Origin: Escarpia spicata
Lineage: Eukaryota > Annelida > Polychaeta > Sabellida > Siboglinidae
NCBI GenBank assembly: GCA_963995525.1
Contig: OZ023210.1
Coordinates: 25,581,116-25,645,115 of the forward strand
DNA: 64,000 bases
Direction: 5' to 3'
The notes under the pieces were generated by a model. The model was not told the DNA's origin. It saw only the letters and a list, made by a program, of their open reading frames with translations, and ran no database searches. A program made the position numbers and the translations under genes. Below are positions 36,126 to 46,807 of this stretch, piece after piece. Position 1 is the first letter of the stretch. The number at the start of each line of letters is the position of its first letter.

Positions 36126-36499
36126 TGGGCCGTAACCGATACAGGCAGTCTTGGGTCATGCTGGGCTTGTAAACAATGTTCTCTTTGTCCGGGTTACACA
36201 TGATTGATCACCAGCTTGTCAGTGTCACACAGGTGCAATCGCAAATGTAAAATGTAAGTCGGTTAAAATAACAAAAAGACACAAACGCTTAATAAAACTA
36301 CTTAGTCCAGTGTCCTCTCGGTATATTCATAAAATATATATACAAACTTGAGTGCTATAGATTGGCTAGAACTTCTAAAATCCGCAATATATCCAGATAG
36401 CATCTATAGGTGCAGCCACATAGGTGCAGACCAACAATACAGTTGATAAGAACTGCTAGAATCTTCTTACAGGGAAGTACTGTAACTCAGACAGCCTCT

Positions 36500-37640
36500 T
36501 GACAAGTTTAGCCAGCTTCAGCACTGCCAGCTACATGGCATCTTCATCCTTGTTCCACAAGGTTCCATACTTGGGCCTCTACTCTTCCTGTTATATGTAA
36601 ATGACATGTCTGCTGCAGTTCAATGCACGCTTTTGTTATATGCGGACAACTCCGTCTTGCTTGCCTTGGAAAGGATTTAGCAGAAATAGAGGCAACTTTA
36701 AGTTCAGAGCTGGAATCTGTCAGTGAATGGTTAATTGATAACAAACTGTCTCTTCATTTAGGAAAAACACAACCCATCATGTTTGGAATAAACATAAAAT
36801 TGTACAAATGTAACAATTTTAATGTTGTATGCAATGGAAATGTCATTGAATCAAAGTCAAGTGTCACATATTTAGGGGTGACTTTAGATTTCCTTTCTGG
36901 TAGTATTATAGCTTCTAATAGCCTTTCTAAAACTTCAAATAAACTTAAATTTGTGTACAGGAACACCCAAAAGTTTAGTATCAAAACAAAAAACTACTAG
37001 TCTCTGCTTTGGTTCAATGTCATTTTGATTACACATGTTCAGCTTGGTAGAGTGGATTATCAAAAAATGAAGTGCAGAATGCAGTGTAGACAGAATAAGA
37101 TCATCAGATTTATGTTAAATGCTCCACCGACGATCCATGTTGGTGCTTATGAATTTAAAACCGTTGGAATACTGCCTGTTGAATATAGAATAGAACAGTT
37201 AAAGTTGGGCCACATGTTCAATACTATCAATGGTAATGCACCAGCATATTTAAGAGCAAATGTTGAAATGGTTCATCATAGATACTCCACAAGAATTGCC
37301 AAAGTAAAGGGTTCTGGACAAACTTCTTTCCTTTATACAGGCATATGCCACTGGAACAACTTGCCAATCAAAACAAAACAGTGTCAATCTAAAATTAGTT
37401 TTAGAAAAAAGGTGACGACCCTTTTATATAGTAGATTGGTGGCCCATAAACACAATCTTTACGTTGCGTCTTAATGTTTATTGCATAATATTTATTTATT
37501 GTATTTTAAATTGCAATTTTTTACATATATAATATTTTTTTTAAATCTTACTATTTATCATTCTTTTTTATACTATAATGACTTATTCACTATTTTTTTA
37601 GGACCACATTGGAAATAAATGAACAATGTGTGCTTTTATG
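36500..37640 (+). mobile_element. LINE F: 3' fragment of another LINE
   Basis: A 5'-truncated insertion starting in the reverse transcriptase at VPQGSILGPLLFLLYVNDMS. The following LLYADNSVLL has the YADD box changed to YADN. The C-terminal region is partly open: EWLIDNKLSLHLGKTQ, VTYLGVTLD, then QNKIIRFMLNAPPTIHVGAYEF, NNLPIKTKQ (stop at 37472-37474). A TTGGAAATAAATG word at about 37608 closes the 3' UTR. The lineage is different from LINEs A, E and the CR1-type copies. It lies within the hAT-like element. Confidence 0.85.
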
Positions 37641-38053
37641 TGCTATCCTCGGTATTATTAAATAAATATGTCATATTTCTTTTAATTATGTAATGCATGT
37701 ATATAATTTTACTGAATAAACCCACTCGCACTCACATTAGCACTGTTAAGTGAATGACATGTTGGGATCACAACTTGTGAGGCATTGGATATTTGGTGAT
37801 TCATGTATTGTGTATGGTTTATTATTTTGTAGACTGCAAACAATCTGGGACAGACGTTTCTTAATATTTTTTTAAATAAACGTGTGATGTCAGAAAATGT
37901 GTAATTGATGTAATTGTTTCAATTACACAAAACAATATGTTACACTGTACAGTTACATGATATTTTCAAAACCAGAATCAATTACAATTACAGCATTTGT
38001 TTGTAATTAATTACAAATGCAATTATGTAATTGAACCCAGCCCGGTTTTCAAA

Positions 38054-39045
38054 TATGTCAAAACGTAACATCTTACTAATCTTTGTTAGCTTAACTTGCA
38101 TAATGGTGTATGATTTTCAGGGAAGTTTAGTAATTAAATTATATTTTGTAATTATTATGTTGCAGCTATCATGTTTAATGTAACAAGTGGAAGGTGAGAT
38201 GCTCGGCAATGAAACATGTCTACTACTGTTTGTAAACAGGAGAGACACTTAATTAATATATTAATTAATAGAAAACTATAACATTTTGTTGTGATTATAA
38301 CATGTAATGTAGCAAATTAAAGCTGCACAGTTCAGAATTCAATGTATGTATGTATATCATTTGTGCAGACAGAACAATGTGTTAATTAATATAACAAGAA
38401 TAATTAATTTAAAAACAAGATGAATGATTTTACAGTGATTATTTTGTGTATTATATTAAATAAATTCTATGGTGCTCAACCAATGTACAAACTTAGTATT
38501 ACCTACATTTTAAGTAGACAGAACGATACATTAATGAATTAGAAGAACTTTTAATTAGTACTTGTCCTACCAGACAAGTGCTTCCCGGGAGTTTAATGTA
38601 GGGCCCTCGACATGTGTCATTGATATCATGTTTGTGATCACTATGTGATCAGTGGTGTCGCAGTGTAAATGTATTATTTATGGCTGTAGTGCATCGTGCG
38701 ATGGTCTATAGCACATATTTCTCTTCACAACTGCAGGGCCCCTAATCAGGTATTCTGTTCAGCGGAGTCCAATGTTGTCGTGGAACGTAAAATTATCTGT
38801 AAGAAATCTGTAGGTGTATTTATTAGGGTGTGGTTGCGCACCCATGCCCTAGTGTGTAGCATATAATGTCACAATAAAGAGGACTACCATGACTTTGATT
38901 TGGCTTCTATGTACATACATGTTCAAAGAAAACGTGTTGACTTTTGCTATGAAAATTTATCTCTCAGAATATATTTACTATGAGAATACCAATAAAATAT
39001 AAAACTAGCCTGGATCTACTGATAATGACGAATATTTTGTTGTAG
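38054..39045. other. AT-rich flank or 5' intron of the host gene
   Basis: Mostly non-coding. One candidate short exon lies at 38763-38798; otherwise nothing recognised. An AATAAA at about 38872 has no associated gene. Confidence 0.4.
38763..38798 (+). CDS. Possible upstream exon of the host gene (weak)
   Basis: TTCAG precedes and GTAAGA follows a 36-base open block whose end phase (0) suits the exon at 39046. It includes an ATG (38771), giving MLSWNVKLS. The splice match is modest and there is no independent support, so this may be chance. Transcript data are needed to place the true first exon. Confidence 0.2.
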
Positions 39046-39118
39046 GCGCCGAAAAACAACTCTGCGACCGTGCGTATTTACAAGAAACTGGAAGGACAAA
39101 GCACAAGCAAGTACAGAG
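39046..39118 (+). CDS. Host gene, exon (N-terminal part)
   Basis: Bounded by TTGTTGTAG and GTAGGT. The phase-0 frame reads APKNNSATVRIYKKLEGQS and on to KYR, then leaves one base that completes a Glu codon with the first two bases of the exon at 42588. The phase match, good donor and non-repetitive basic peptide support it. The gene's start lies upstream and is not identified. The function is unknown. Confidence 0.6.
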
Positions 39119-39149
39119 GTAGGTGACACAGCAACCAGCAACAAGGAGA

Positions 39150-39236
39150 CCTGGGGCAATTACAATACAATGTAATATATTACATAATTTCCTTTATATT
39201 ACTATTAAAGCTAAAGGCAATGTAATCTCAATTACA
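39150..39236. repeat. TAATTACA-rich segment, probable hAT-like end
   Basis: GGGGCAATTACAATACAATG and following CAATTACA/TGTAAT words resemble the subterminal sequence of the hAT-like element at 32535-38045. It is interrupted by the SINE that begins at 39237. Confidence 0.45.
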
Positions 39237-39577
39237 TTTTTTTTTTAATGGTAAGTTCTTATATAGCGCAGTATCCAGTCCTCAGGGCTGCTCAAAGCAC
39301 TTTACACTACTCCCTGGCAGACCTGTTCAATCGAACACCATCTGAGAAGCTTTCAGCCATGCTGCAATTAATTTGTGAAGACTATTTGTACACAAATATC
39401 TACCATTGTCTTTAGCCAGGTACTCATTCATACAGCGGAGTGAACTGAAGCAATGTAGAGTAAACGAACTTGCCCAAGATTCAACACCGCCGCACAGGAT
39501 TCGAACCCAAGTTCTCTCAGTCGAGAGTCTGGAGCTCTTACACTGCACTACTGTGCTCCACTAAGAAGAAGAAGCTA
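39237..39577 (-). mobile_element. tRNA-derived SINE
   Basis: On the minus strand the head (about 39577-39490) has an A-box-like TAGTGCAGTG and a perfect RNA polymerase III B box, GGTTCGAATCC, spaced as in a tRNA. The body is non-coding. The 3' part contains TAAAGTGCTTTGAGCAG and GCGCTATATAAG, then a poly(A) run at 39237. That 3' stem is shared with LINE A, which suggests the SINE borrows the machinery of a CR1/L2-type LINE. It lies antisense in the host gene's intron. Confidence 0.8.
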
Positions 39578-42124
39578 TATAATTTTAATTGGAACTATTT
39601 TGCTACGATTTATCTTTTTTGGAGGAGTATGTATTCATGTGTGTTGGGATATTGCAAGTTTGGTGTATTGTGCAATGTGTGTTACCTCTTACGGTCCCAT
39701 ATGTGATGGTCAGGTGGCTTAGGTGAAGAATACCTAACCAATAACGTACAGTCCGGCTTAAAGTCGATATTTGCATCTAATAACCTAATCAAATTGAATT
39801 TTGATGTGGTTGAGATTTGGTTGAAATGTCACAGTAAGGCCAAATAAAATAATACCTGTGTTTCCAGTAACCCAACCGTCCCTAGTATTTCCATGCGACC
39901 CTATGCATTTTTTCAAGAACAAAAGAAAGTATTTTTATGATGCCAACCCTCGACCCTTGCCTCCGACCAAAAATTTTTCTTTTAATATTATAATATATTC
40001 GGGCAAAAGACTATTACAACTTCAAAAGACCTGAAAAGTAACAAGAATTGACCTTTTGAAACGGAAATTCGGCTACTGTCACTAGTATTGGATGGATTTT
40101 CGTGTAAATCATTACAAAGTGTCATGGCACCCCTGCTACGTACTTCGTGTCAACCGATGTAAACAAGGACGCTTGTGGAAGGCACTAACATAAACCGTTT
40201 CGTGATCGTTGTTTTGTTTTCCGCTAAGTGCATTGAAGACATGTTGTTAATGAAATATACCTGTCACATTGTTAGAACACGCATAAATGTACAGATTCCG
40301 GTCACAAACTCGAAGGAATAACAACAGCCTAGCTTACACTGGCTCAAAGTGATATAGTCTGGGTTTCGTAGTTCTAACAAATTCCATTGGATGGCGTCCT
40401 ATATGGCGCTAGCTAAAATGGTTGAACAAAAATAATAAATAACAAGTTATTACAACAGATCTGCCTACACTATTTTTGTTTGCAATAAAATGTTTTTAAA
40501 AAATTTAATGTTTTTCCTACCTACCTACCCTATTTTAAAAATCAATGTTAACAGAAACACAACTATATTTTATTGTGGCCTAAGTAAAAGTAAGGTCAGT
40601 GATTGACCGTCAGTTACTATTATAATGCCTACTATTACAACTACATTGTGTTTTGTTCAACGTAGTACCTTAAATTATTTACCCAATGAGCAATATAAAG
40701 TCTAAGAAAGAATGCATTCCCTTAGAGTGGTCAAATCATGATTTCTGAATCAGGAACATAAGCTAGGTCAATAAACTCATTTACAAATCATGTGAATAAA
40801 TTCTGGTATGTACTTACATCACTATCCTAAAACACCAATGCCCCAACTACCAGAAACAGGAACCATAAACTTGTAATATTACATTTGAAGATTAAGATCT
40901 GATCATTGAGAATCAAAGTGCTTGGAACCAAGTGGTTCATGCAGTCAGAATTGTCCTTAGATTTTTCCAGTTAAGGTAACAAGAGTAGATTTGTTTTGGA
41001 CCCATTGTCTCACTTTGACATGTTAGGACACTCGTGGGTGGCTGACAGACACAAATACACAGAGAGAAACGTAGAAGTCATCCAAGACGTTTCTGATTTC
41101 TTAACTGTTTTTCCTGAAATATCTAATTTTTCAGAGCATTGATGTAGCACTAAGTGTCAGCAAAAGTGGACATCCATTGGCGTGTTCCCAAAAACGTGAA
41201 ACCAGATCCACATGGCTCACGTACACAACCAAAGGTAACTGCCCAAAAAGGATGTGATGTCATAAATCATAATATGTTAATGAGGATGCAGGTCATGGTA
41301 ATGTCTCCGTTGTTCAATGATAAACTAAATGCTCTTGAATGTTGACGTGTCCTAACAGGAACGTAGACTAGATTGAGGTCATAGATAAATAAATTTGTCC
41401 TCAGCACTCCTATCGTTTAGCAGCAGTATTGGTTTGATTGGAAACAATGTATTGTTAAAAGTCAGTTATTAACATAATCACACATGGGACGTGATCTTGG
41501 AGATAACGGTAACTAATCATGATCTTATGATGACAATTTTTAATTAAGAAACCACATTTGTATGTAAATTGTGATTATACCAGACGTATGGACAAGATAA
41601 GTAGCATGTAGGTGTAAGTAAACGAAGACCTTTGTAGTTTTAAACTGGAACAATGTATCTTTATGGCTGTTTTCACAATGCCACATTGATTATATAAATA
41701 CATCATGGCGGGTGGTGACTGGCAACAATTTGTCCTGTTCTTACTTCTTAGGAATATAATAATCGAGTTAGTGTATGAACATATGTACTGTATGTATGAA
41801 TATGGGTATTTTAATGTTTCCCCCCTAGACTGTTTGCATCCTGGGTGCCAAACTGTCAGGGATTAATCTATGATGCCAGGAATTAAAAGTAACACTTTTA
41901 TTTTTTCAAAATTCTCCTTTGGGGGTTCCTATAAATTTTTACCAGAAGTTAGACAATTGTTTGCAACATTATATGTATGTTTTCTGTGGTTCTGAGTTAC
42001 GTAAAACATTATCAGATCATTTGGGGACTTTTGAGTGACTTACACCAATCATTGAAAACATGCACAGCGTTTAATGTCAGGTACAGATACTTCATGAAGC
42101 AACTTTCTGTGTTTGTGTATACCA
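39578..42124 (+). other. Intron sequence, nothing coding recognised
   Basis: About 2.5 kb of the intron between the exons at 39046 and 42588. The word TGTTAGGACAC at about 41024 recurs inverted at about 41343 (GTGTCCTAACA), perhaps a small TIR element. No other structure noted. Confidence 0.45.
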
Positions 42125-42500
42125 GTATAGGGCACAGAACATAATTGATTTTCCCATTGGTATTTTGTCAGATTATGAAAAAACTATCTGAGAACATTCT
42201 TAAATGTCTTCACAGCCACTGCTATGATGTCATTGATGTCAGTGATCGAAATCGCTTACCTCCCACTCTTGCAAAATGCATGCATGCATAATGTCCATCA
42301 ATATTGACCAAAATAGCCAGGTACTTCTACATCAATGTGTGTTGTGTGAATAAAAATGGCAAAAAAAATCACTTCGCCAACTACACTTTTCCAAATATGC
42401 ATAATTTCACAGCCAATACATTGTGGTTCATATAAAAGGTTGTTTTCAAAGATCACCATTTTCTAGGTCCTATGTTATTCAGCACCACACCAGGAAGGTT
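42125..42500. mobile_element. TIR element (MITE), diverged copy 2 of the 10581-11034 family
   Basis: The interior follows copy 1 throughout: TTTTGTCAGATTAT, CACAGCCACTG, ATGTCATTGATATC-like, GCATGCAT, ATTGACCAAAATA, CCAACTACAC, CACCATTTTC. The terminal CAGGGGTGAG repeats are eroded. It ends about 90 bp before a coding exon of the host gene. Confidence 0.8.
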
Positions 42501-42587
42501 AACTGTGCTTTTAACCATATTGATAGCCATCTGAAGAATGGGAATTTTTGGAGATATTTAATTTCTAACTTACGCAATCTTATGCAG

Positions 42588-43716
42588 AATCAGAAAATGG
42601 AGATGTCAGTCACCAAAACCAACCAAATCATCTCAGCAGCCGTTCGGACAACAAAAGAAAGAAAACGAGGAATTCGCTCAATGACGCTTCAACCACCAGT
42701 GGTCAGAGTGACGAGACAGATTCACTGGGAAACACGTCACATGCGTCAACACGGTCACGGCGACCACGTAGCACCAAGAAGCCCCGAGACGATGTCAGTC
42801 ATAGAACATCTAAAACATCTCCTGCACCTTCAGTTTTGTTGTACCAATCTGCAGTCTGGGGAGCTCCAGAAATCAGAGAACAGTACAGAGGTGACACATC
42901 ACGTGACTCGTCAAGTGGTCAGCGTGGTGACACGTCATGCGGTCTGCGTGGTGACGCATCACGTAGTCAACAAGATGACACGTCACGTGGTCAGCGTGGT
43001 GTCACGCCACGTGGTGGCACGTCACGTGGTCAGCATGGTGGCACATCACGTGGTCAGCGTGGGGGCATGTCACGTGGTCAGCGTGGTGGCACGGCACGTG
43101 GTGACACGTCACGTGGTGACATGTCACATGGTGACACGTCACGTGGTGACACATCACGTGGTCAGCGTGGTGGCATGTCACGTAGTCAGCATGGTGGCAC
43201 ATCACGTGGTCAGCGTGGGGGCATGTCACGTGGTCAGCGTGGGGGCATGTCACGTGGTCAGCGTGGTGGCACGTCACGTGGTGGTACGGCACGTGGTGAC
43301 ACGTCACGTGGTGACACATCACGTGGCCAGCGTGGTGGCATGTCACGTAGTCAGCATGGTGGCATGTCACGTAGTCAGCATGGTGGCATGTCACGTGGTC
43401 AGCGTGGTGGTGGCACTTCCCGTGGTCAGCGAGGTGACACGTCACGTGGTGACATGTCACATGGTCAACATGGTGACATGTCACATGGTCAACATGGTGA
43501 CATGTCACATGGTCTACATGGTGACATGTCACATGGTCAGTGTGGTTACATGATTGGTGATGACGTGCCCTGTAGTGACATGACTCATGGTGACATGTCC
43601 CATGGTGACACGACACATGGTGACACATCCCACAGATTATTGAGCCTGAGAGTGGACGAACGGATACGGTTGACTGGTGTCCACTCAACCACACCACAGA
43701 AACCCTCCATTCGCAA
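42588..43716 (+). CDS. Host gene, large exon with RGG-like repeat
   Basis: The acceptor is CTTATGCAG and the donor CAA/GTTAGT. The frame has 375 full codons. Residues 1-100 are Ser/Arg/Lys-rich and look disordered (SENGDVSHQNQPNH, RSRRPRSTKKPRDD). About 250 residues of tandem GQRGGMSR (24-base) and GDTSR (15-base) units follow, then a short unique tail (RVDERIRLTGVHS). RGG-like repeats commonly bind nucleic acids; that role is inference. The frame choice rests on phase agreement with both neighbouring exons. Two other frames are open through the repeat only because units are multiples of three. Confidence 0.7.
42885..43640 (+). repeat. Coding minisatellite with 19 CACGTG hexamers
   Basis: Irregular array of 24-base (GGTCAGCGTGGTGGCATGTC plus ACGT) and 15-base (GGTGACACGTCACGT) units. 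By eye I count 19 CACGTG palindromes between 42898 and 43446, most as GTCACGTGG. The last 200 bases have CACATG variants instead. Confidence 0.92.
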
Positions 43717-44393
43717 GTTAGTACAAAGACAAATTATGAGCAAAAATAAATTTCTTTTGTGATCTCGTTCCTATGTTTTCTGTTTAAAAAATGTTTTCAA
43801 CATTTTTTGTGTGCAAAATTATAAGTACCTTATGTTTTTTGCTTAAAAAATACAATATTTTTCACTTTTTTGGGTAAAATTACGGATTTGGATTAAATGA
43901 ATAATTATGTTTATTTCAGTACTCTGGTTTTATTAAATACTTTGTGGGCGTCATGTTTTATCGCTAAATCATGCATGCATCATTTATAATTATCTTCTTT
44001 TGAAAGTTATAAATTATCAGATCTTTGAAGGGAATTAGAATAGTTGTTTAATTTGAACAGAAACAACAGAAATATTCTTTGGTTGATGGATATTTACGTT
44101 AATAATTATTTGTTCATGTGTCCAATCCTGGGTTGAGAATATTAAAAAAAGAAACAGATCTATGGAGAATTTGATCAGAGCAAGAGCAACAAATTTGTAT
44201 TTTCCTTACATGTGTAATTGTAGTACAATTATAAAAGGGAATTAAGAAATGCATACCTTTTAAGACAGGAAATTCATTTTAATGTAATAACATGATAATC
44301 TATATTGATACAATTACATTTACAGAACTGATCTTGTTAGAAATATGAATAACTGCACATACTTGAAGTAATAAATCGATTCAAACGTTTCAG

Positions 44394-44556
44394 GCCTGTG
44401 TCGTTCAAGCCAGTGTCGGCCTTGTCCCCAAGAAGGGAAGTCACTCAACCCCCACCATCAAGAGCACGCAGGGTGGCTAGTCCGGGGGGAAGAAGGGCAA
44501 AAGGGAATCGGACGAAGCCTTCCAACTCTGTGCTGCAATCACACCCAACCAAGCAG
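44394..44556 (+). CDS. Host gene, basic Pro/Ser/Arg-rich exon
   Basis: The acceptor is CGTTTCAG and the donor CAG/GTACAT. The first base completes a Lys codon from the previous exon; 54 codons follow and end in phase 0. The peptide (PVSFKPVSALSPRREV, RRVASPGGRRAKGNRTK) is strongly basic, with SPRR/SPGG sites that could be phosphorylated. It is probably disordered and perhaps nuclear-targeting. Confidence 0.72.
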
Positions 44557-44754
44557 GTACATTTTCACCTGTTTTGTACATACCTGGTACCAGCAAAAAA
44601 GTTCATCCTCTGGATGGTGCAACATGGACGCAGAAGATGATTTTTTTTAATCGGATTTGAATTTTTGCAGCAGCAGACATGAGCTAATGAAATCAACTAT
44701 TTAAGTGATGCTGAATATATCATCATGTTTTTTTTTATATCGTATCTGTTTCAG

Positions 44755-44802
44755 GTTGACTACTCGAAGGAAGCCAAGCGACTTCAGTCAGAGATATCTC
44801 GA
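44755..44802 (+). CDS. Host gene, 48-base coiled-coil exon (a1)
   Basis: TGTTTCAG before and GTAAGT after; phase 0 to 0; VDYSKEAKRLQSEISR. This charged helix shows heptad-like L/I spacing. It has the same length and phase as the exon at 46760, to which it is similar. Confidence 0.7.
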
Positions 44803-45049
44803 GTAAGTTTAGAATCTGCTTCTATGATTTAATGAAAGAGTATGTATTGTTTAATTTGTGTATGTTTCATAATACATGCAATGTCTTTGTTCATGTCTAC
44901 ATGTGCAATTTATTTCGCATGAAGGAATGTGAACGCCTGAAAGATGTGTAGTAAATGTGATGTTGTTGATGTTGTTGATGTTGTTGATGTTGTTTCTTGG
45001 AAACATCAGTCAGCTGTTGCGGAGGTGCACCTTGCGCGTATGGTGAATG

Positions 45050-45400
45050 TATCGTTTATCATAGTGCTCACCTAGACAAGTGCACTGGCTTCCAGTTACA
45101 TATCGAATTGAAAATAGCCGCTATTGCATATTGTGTCACATCTATACAACAGCCATCCCATCTGGTTAGTCTCTTGCATTTTTCAAATATCTCACACAGC
45201 TCATATCTTGTCTCCCAACAGTTTGTCGTTGCCAAGACTAAACTTTCCATTGGCTAGCGAGGTTTCTCTGTAGCTTCATCCAAAATCTGCAATGAACTCT
45301 CCGTTACCGGTACTTTTAAAAATCATCTGAAACTAACAACCTTTCACAGGAAGAGATATACTATTATAATCGTGGGTGGGTAATCTCTCTTCCTTTTTAT
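45050..45400 (+). mobile_element. LINE C-terminal fragment in intron
   Basis: In shifting plus frames: VHWLPVTYRIE, LVSLLHFSNISHS and AKTKLSIG. This is the C-terminal region of a CR1/L2/Rex1-like LINE, truncated at both ends, in the sense direction of the host gene. Confidence 0.75.
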
Positions 45401-45529
45401 TGCTCACTTATTAAGCTCAACATATATTTCCTCTTTTCTTAGATAATGTTCTTATTATGAGAATAATTATGTTCAAATTCCATTTAGTAAGCCTTAAGTA
45501 GTGTTTGCCGTGTGAAAGTTGCATCAGTG

Positions 45530-45705
45530 AACACATTATATTTGAAAACGTAGCATTCAAATACTAAACAGCCTGTAATTGGAACTACAGAGGAACACAT
45601 CGCTACGCAAAAATACCTTTGAAGTTCTTGTTTTCCCACGCACCTAGCCACAAGTGGGACGAAGTACAACTGATTCAGCGCACGTCCTGTTAATGGTTAC
45701 CAACA
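45530..45705 (+). repeat. Dispersed repeat (pairs with 57055-57195)
   Basis: Shared order of words with 57055-57195: ATACTAAACAGC, GTAATTGG, AAATACCTTTGAAGT/AAATACCTTTAAAGT, GGGACGAAGTACA/GGGCGAAGTACA, TCCTGTTAAT/TCCTGCTAAT. It is non-coding and lies in host-gene introns at both sites. Confidence 0.65.
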
Positions 45706-45804
45706 GAACATGCAGCCTTCCTTTAACACTGCATACATCAATTGTATGTACTTTTATTACACTGGAGAATCCAAAAATAACTTGTGTACACCTTAATTTT
45801 TCAG

Positions 45805-45866
45805 AACCAAACCAAGATGGAGTATGAACATTCTGAGTTACTTAGTCTGCAGGAAGAATATACAAG
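45805..45866 (+). CDS. Host gene, 62-base coiled-coil exon (b1)
   Basis: TTTTTCAG before and GTAAGA after; phase 0 in, two bases out; NQTKMEYEHSELLSLQEEYT then a split Arg codon. It has the same length and phases as the exon at 47237 and shares the LSLQ-x-E-x-T core with it. Confidence 0.72.
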
Positions 45867-46110
45867 GTAAGATTGACATTGTCTTTAAATCTCTACATTC
45901 CTCTTCATTGCGTCTAGCAATAGTCACGTGTTAGAGTTGACTGAGGGGACGATGGTTCAATTCTACTTACCGCCGTTTCCTAACTTCACTTCCTGTTGCC
46001 TGTGCCTTTTCGAAGAAACTGAAAACTAATTTGTTGTTATATAACTCGAATAACACGATGTGTGGACAACGCTCAGGGTGGATGTGTTAGATTGTAAATA
46101 TTGGTTGCAG

Positions 46111-46195
46111 GTTGAAGGCAGGAGCAACAACAAAAATACAAAGATCCGCTCGTCAGGCTACACCGAAAAAGAAACCAGGAGCACAGTCCAGTCAG
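46111..46195 (+). CDS. Host gene, basic linker exon
   Basis: TTGGTTGCAG before and GTATGA after; one base in, phase 0 out; LKAGATTKIQRSARQATPKK and on to GAQSSQ. It is Lys/Arg/Thr/Ala-rich and separates the two copies of the coiled-coil exon pair. Confidence 0.7.
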
Positions 46196-46261
46196 GTATG
46201 ACTCTACAGTGGACAAACGTTGGCTGTGGACCCTGCGGTTGATCAGATTTAATTCATTTCT

Positions 46262-46622
46262 GTTTGGTTTTGTAAAATAAACAGGCTGGTCTGTCTACAC
46301 ATGTCTGTGAAACAGTTTGACCAACGAGTCTTCATGTGCAGGTCCCTCGCTCCGGAACTGTCTTCTGCGTTGGCTACAAATGAATCAGGAAGTCTTAGGA
46401 GGAACCTGAAAACACTTCTTTTTTATCTAACATTTTTGTAATTAATATTTTACATAATTCAATGTTTACATTTAATTTGGATATTTAATTTGTATTTTGT
46501 AATGTACTGTATTTAGAACATAAAATCTACTGGTGAAATGGTTTTTATTATTTGTAAACACCACTGATTCTATTTTTAGAGATATGCAGTGTCCAAATAA
46601 ATGAAATCTGGTTTGATTTGAT
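46262..46622 (+). mobile_element. LINE 3' fragment in intron
   Basis: The plus strand encodes FDQRVFMCRSLAPELSS and SLRRNLKTLLFYL, a LINE C-terminus. A 3' UTR follows, closing at AATAAATGAAATCTGG and a TTTGATTTGATG tail. A similar tail lies at about 23765. Confidence 0.7.
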
Positions 46623-46759
46623 GAGATAATCAGAATTGCTGTTTATTTTTTGGTTTATTTTATTTGGCAGGCAGTAATGGTGAATTGTCCTGCAATTGCA
46701 TTTGGTAGTTCAACTATATGTGTTATTCTAGTCATAAATACTGGACGCTGATATTTCAG

Positions 46760-46807
46760 ACTGGAACTGAACAGAGAGAGAAAAGATTGAAACTGGATAT
46801 AAGACGA
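46760..46807 (+). CDS. Host gene, 48-base coiled-coil exon (a2)
   Basis: ATATTTCAG before and GTGAGT after; phase 0 to 0; TGTEQREKRLKLDIRR. It resembles the exon at 44755 in length, phase and the KRL-x3-I-x-R pattern. Confidence 0.7.

Larger units (their letters stand above)
32990..36180 (-). mobile_element. LINE E: second CR1/L2/Rex1-like LINE
   Basis: Same general lineage as LINE A. Minus strand, 5' to 3': endonuclease start LVLLNTRSICNKVS and FFTETWLRDEH (36125-35691), a middle block (35417-35082), linker, reverse transcriptase (34601-33542) and C-terminus (33629-33225). The 3' end has an AGCGCTAAATT word and an (ATT)n tail, read as (AAT)n at 32987-33002. It is broken by about eight frame changes or stops. 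Confidence 0.88.
32535..38045. mobile_element. hAT-like element with perfect 8-bp target duplication, filled by LINEs
   Basis: The left end CAGGGCTGGATCCAATTACA matches the reverse complement of the right end TGTAATTGAACCCAGCCCGG with few differences. The octamer TTTTCAAA occurs immediately outside both ends (32527-32534 and 38046-38053). An 8-bp duplication with CAGGG-type ends is diagnostic of hAT transposons. The subterminal parts are rich in TAATTACA/CAATTACA words, typical of non-autonomous hAT families. No transposase is seen; the interior is mostly LINE sequence (32990-36180 and 36500-37640), so the original element was probably under 1.5 kb. Confidence 0.85.

Noticed and set aside
39481..39577. 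Free-standing tRNA gene on the minus strand
   Set aside because: The B box is perfect, but the acceptor stem does not pair and a SINE body with poly(A) follows.
42423..43553. 376-codon plus frame with VVSVVARHVV repeats
   Set aside because: It does not agree in phase with the exons at 39046 and 44394; the neighbouring frame does at both ends.
42885..43640. Possible CRISPR-like array
   Set aside because: Units are contiguous and degenerate without unique spacers, and lie in a eukaryotic exon.
43002..43697. 231-codon minus-strand frame of His/Cys-rich DHVTCHHA repeats
   Set aside because: It is a by-product of triplet-sized repeat units in the host exon; no splice or start support on that strand.
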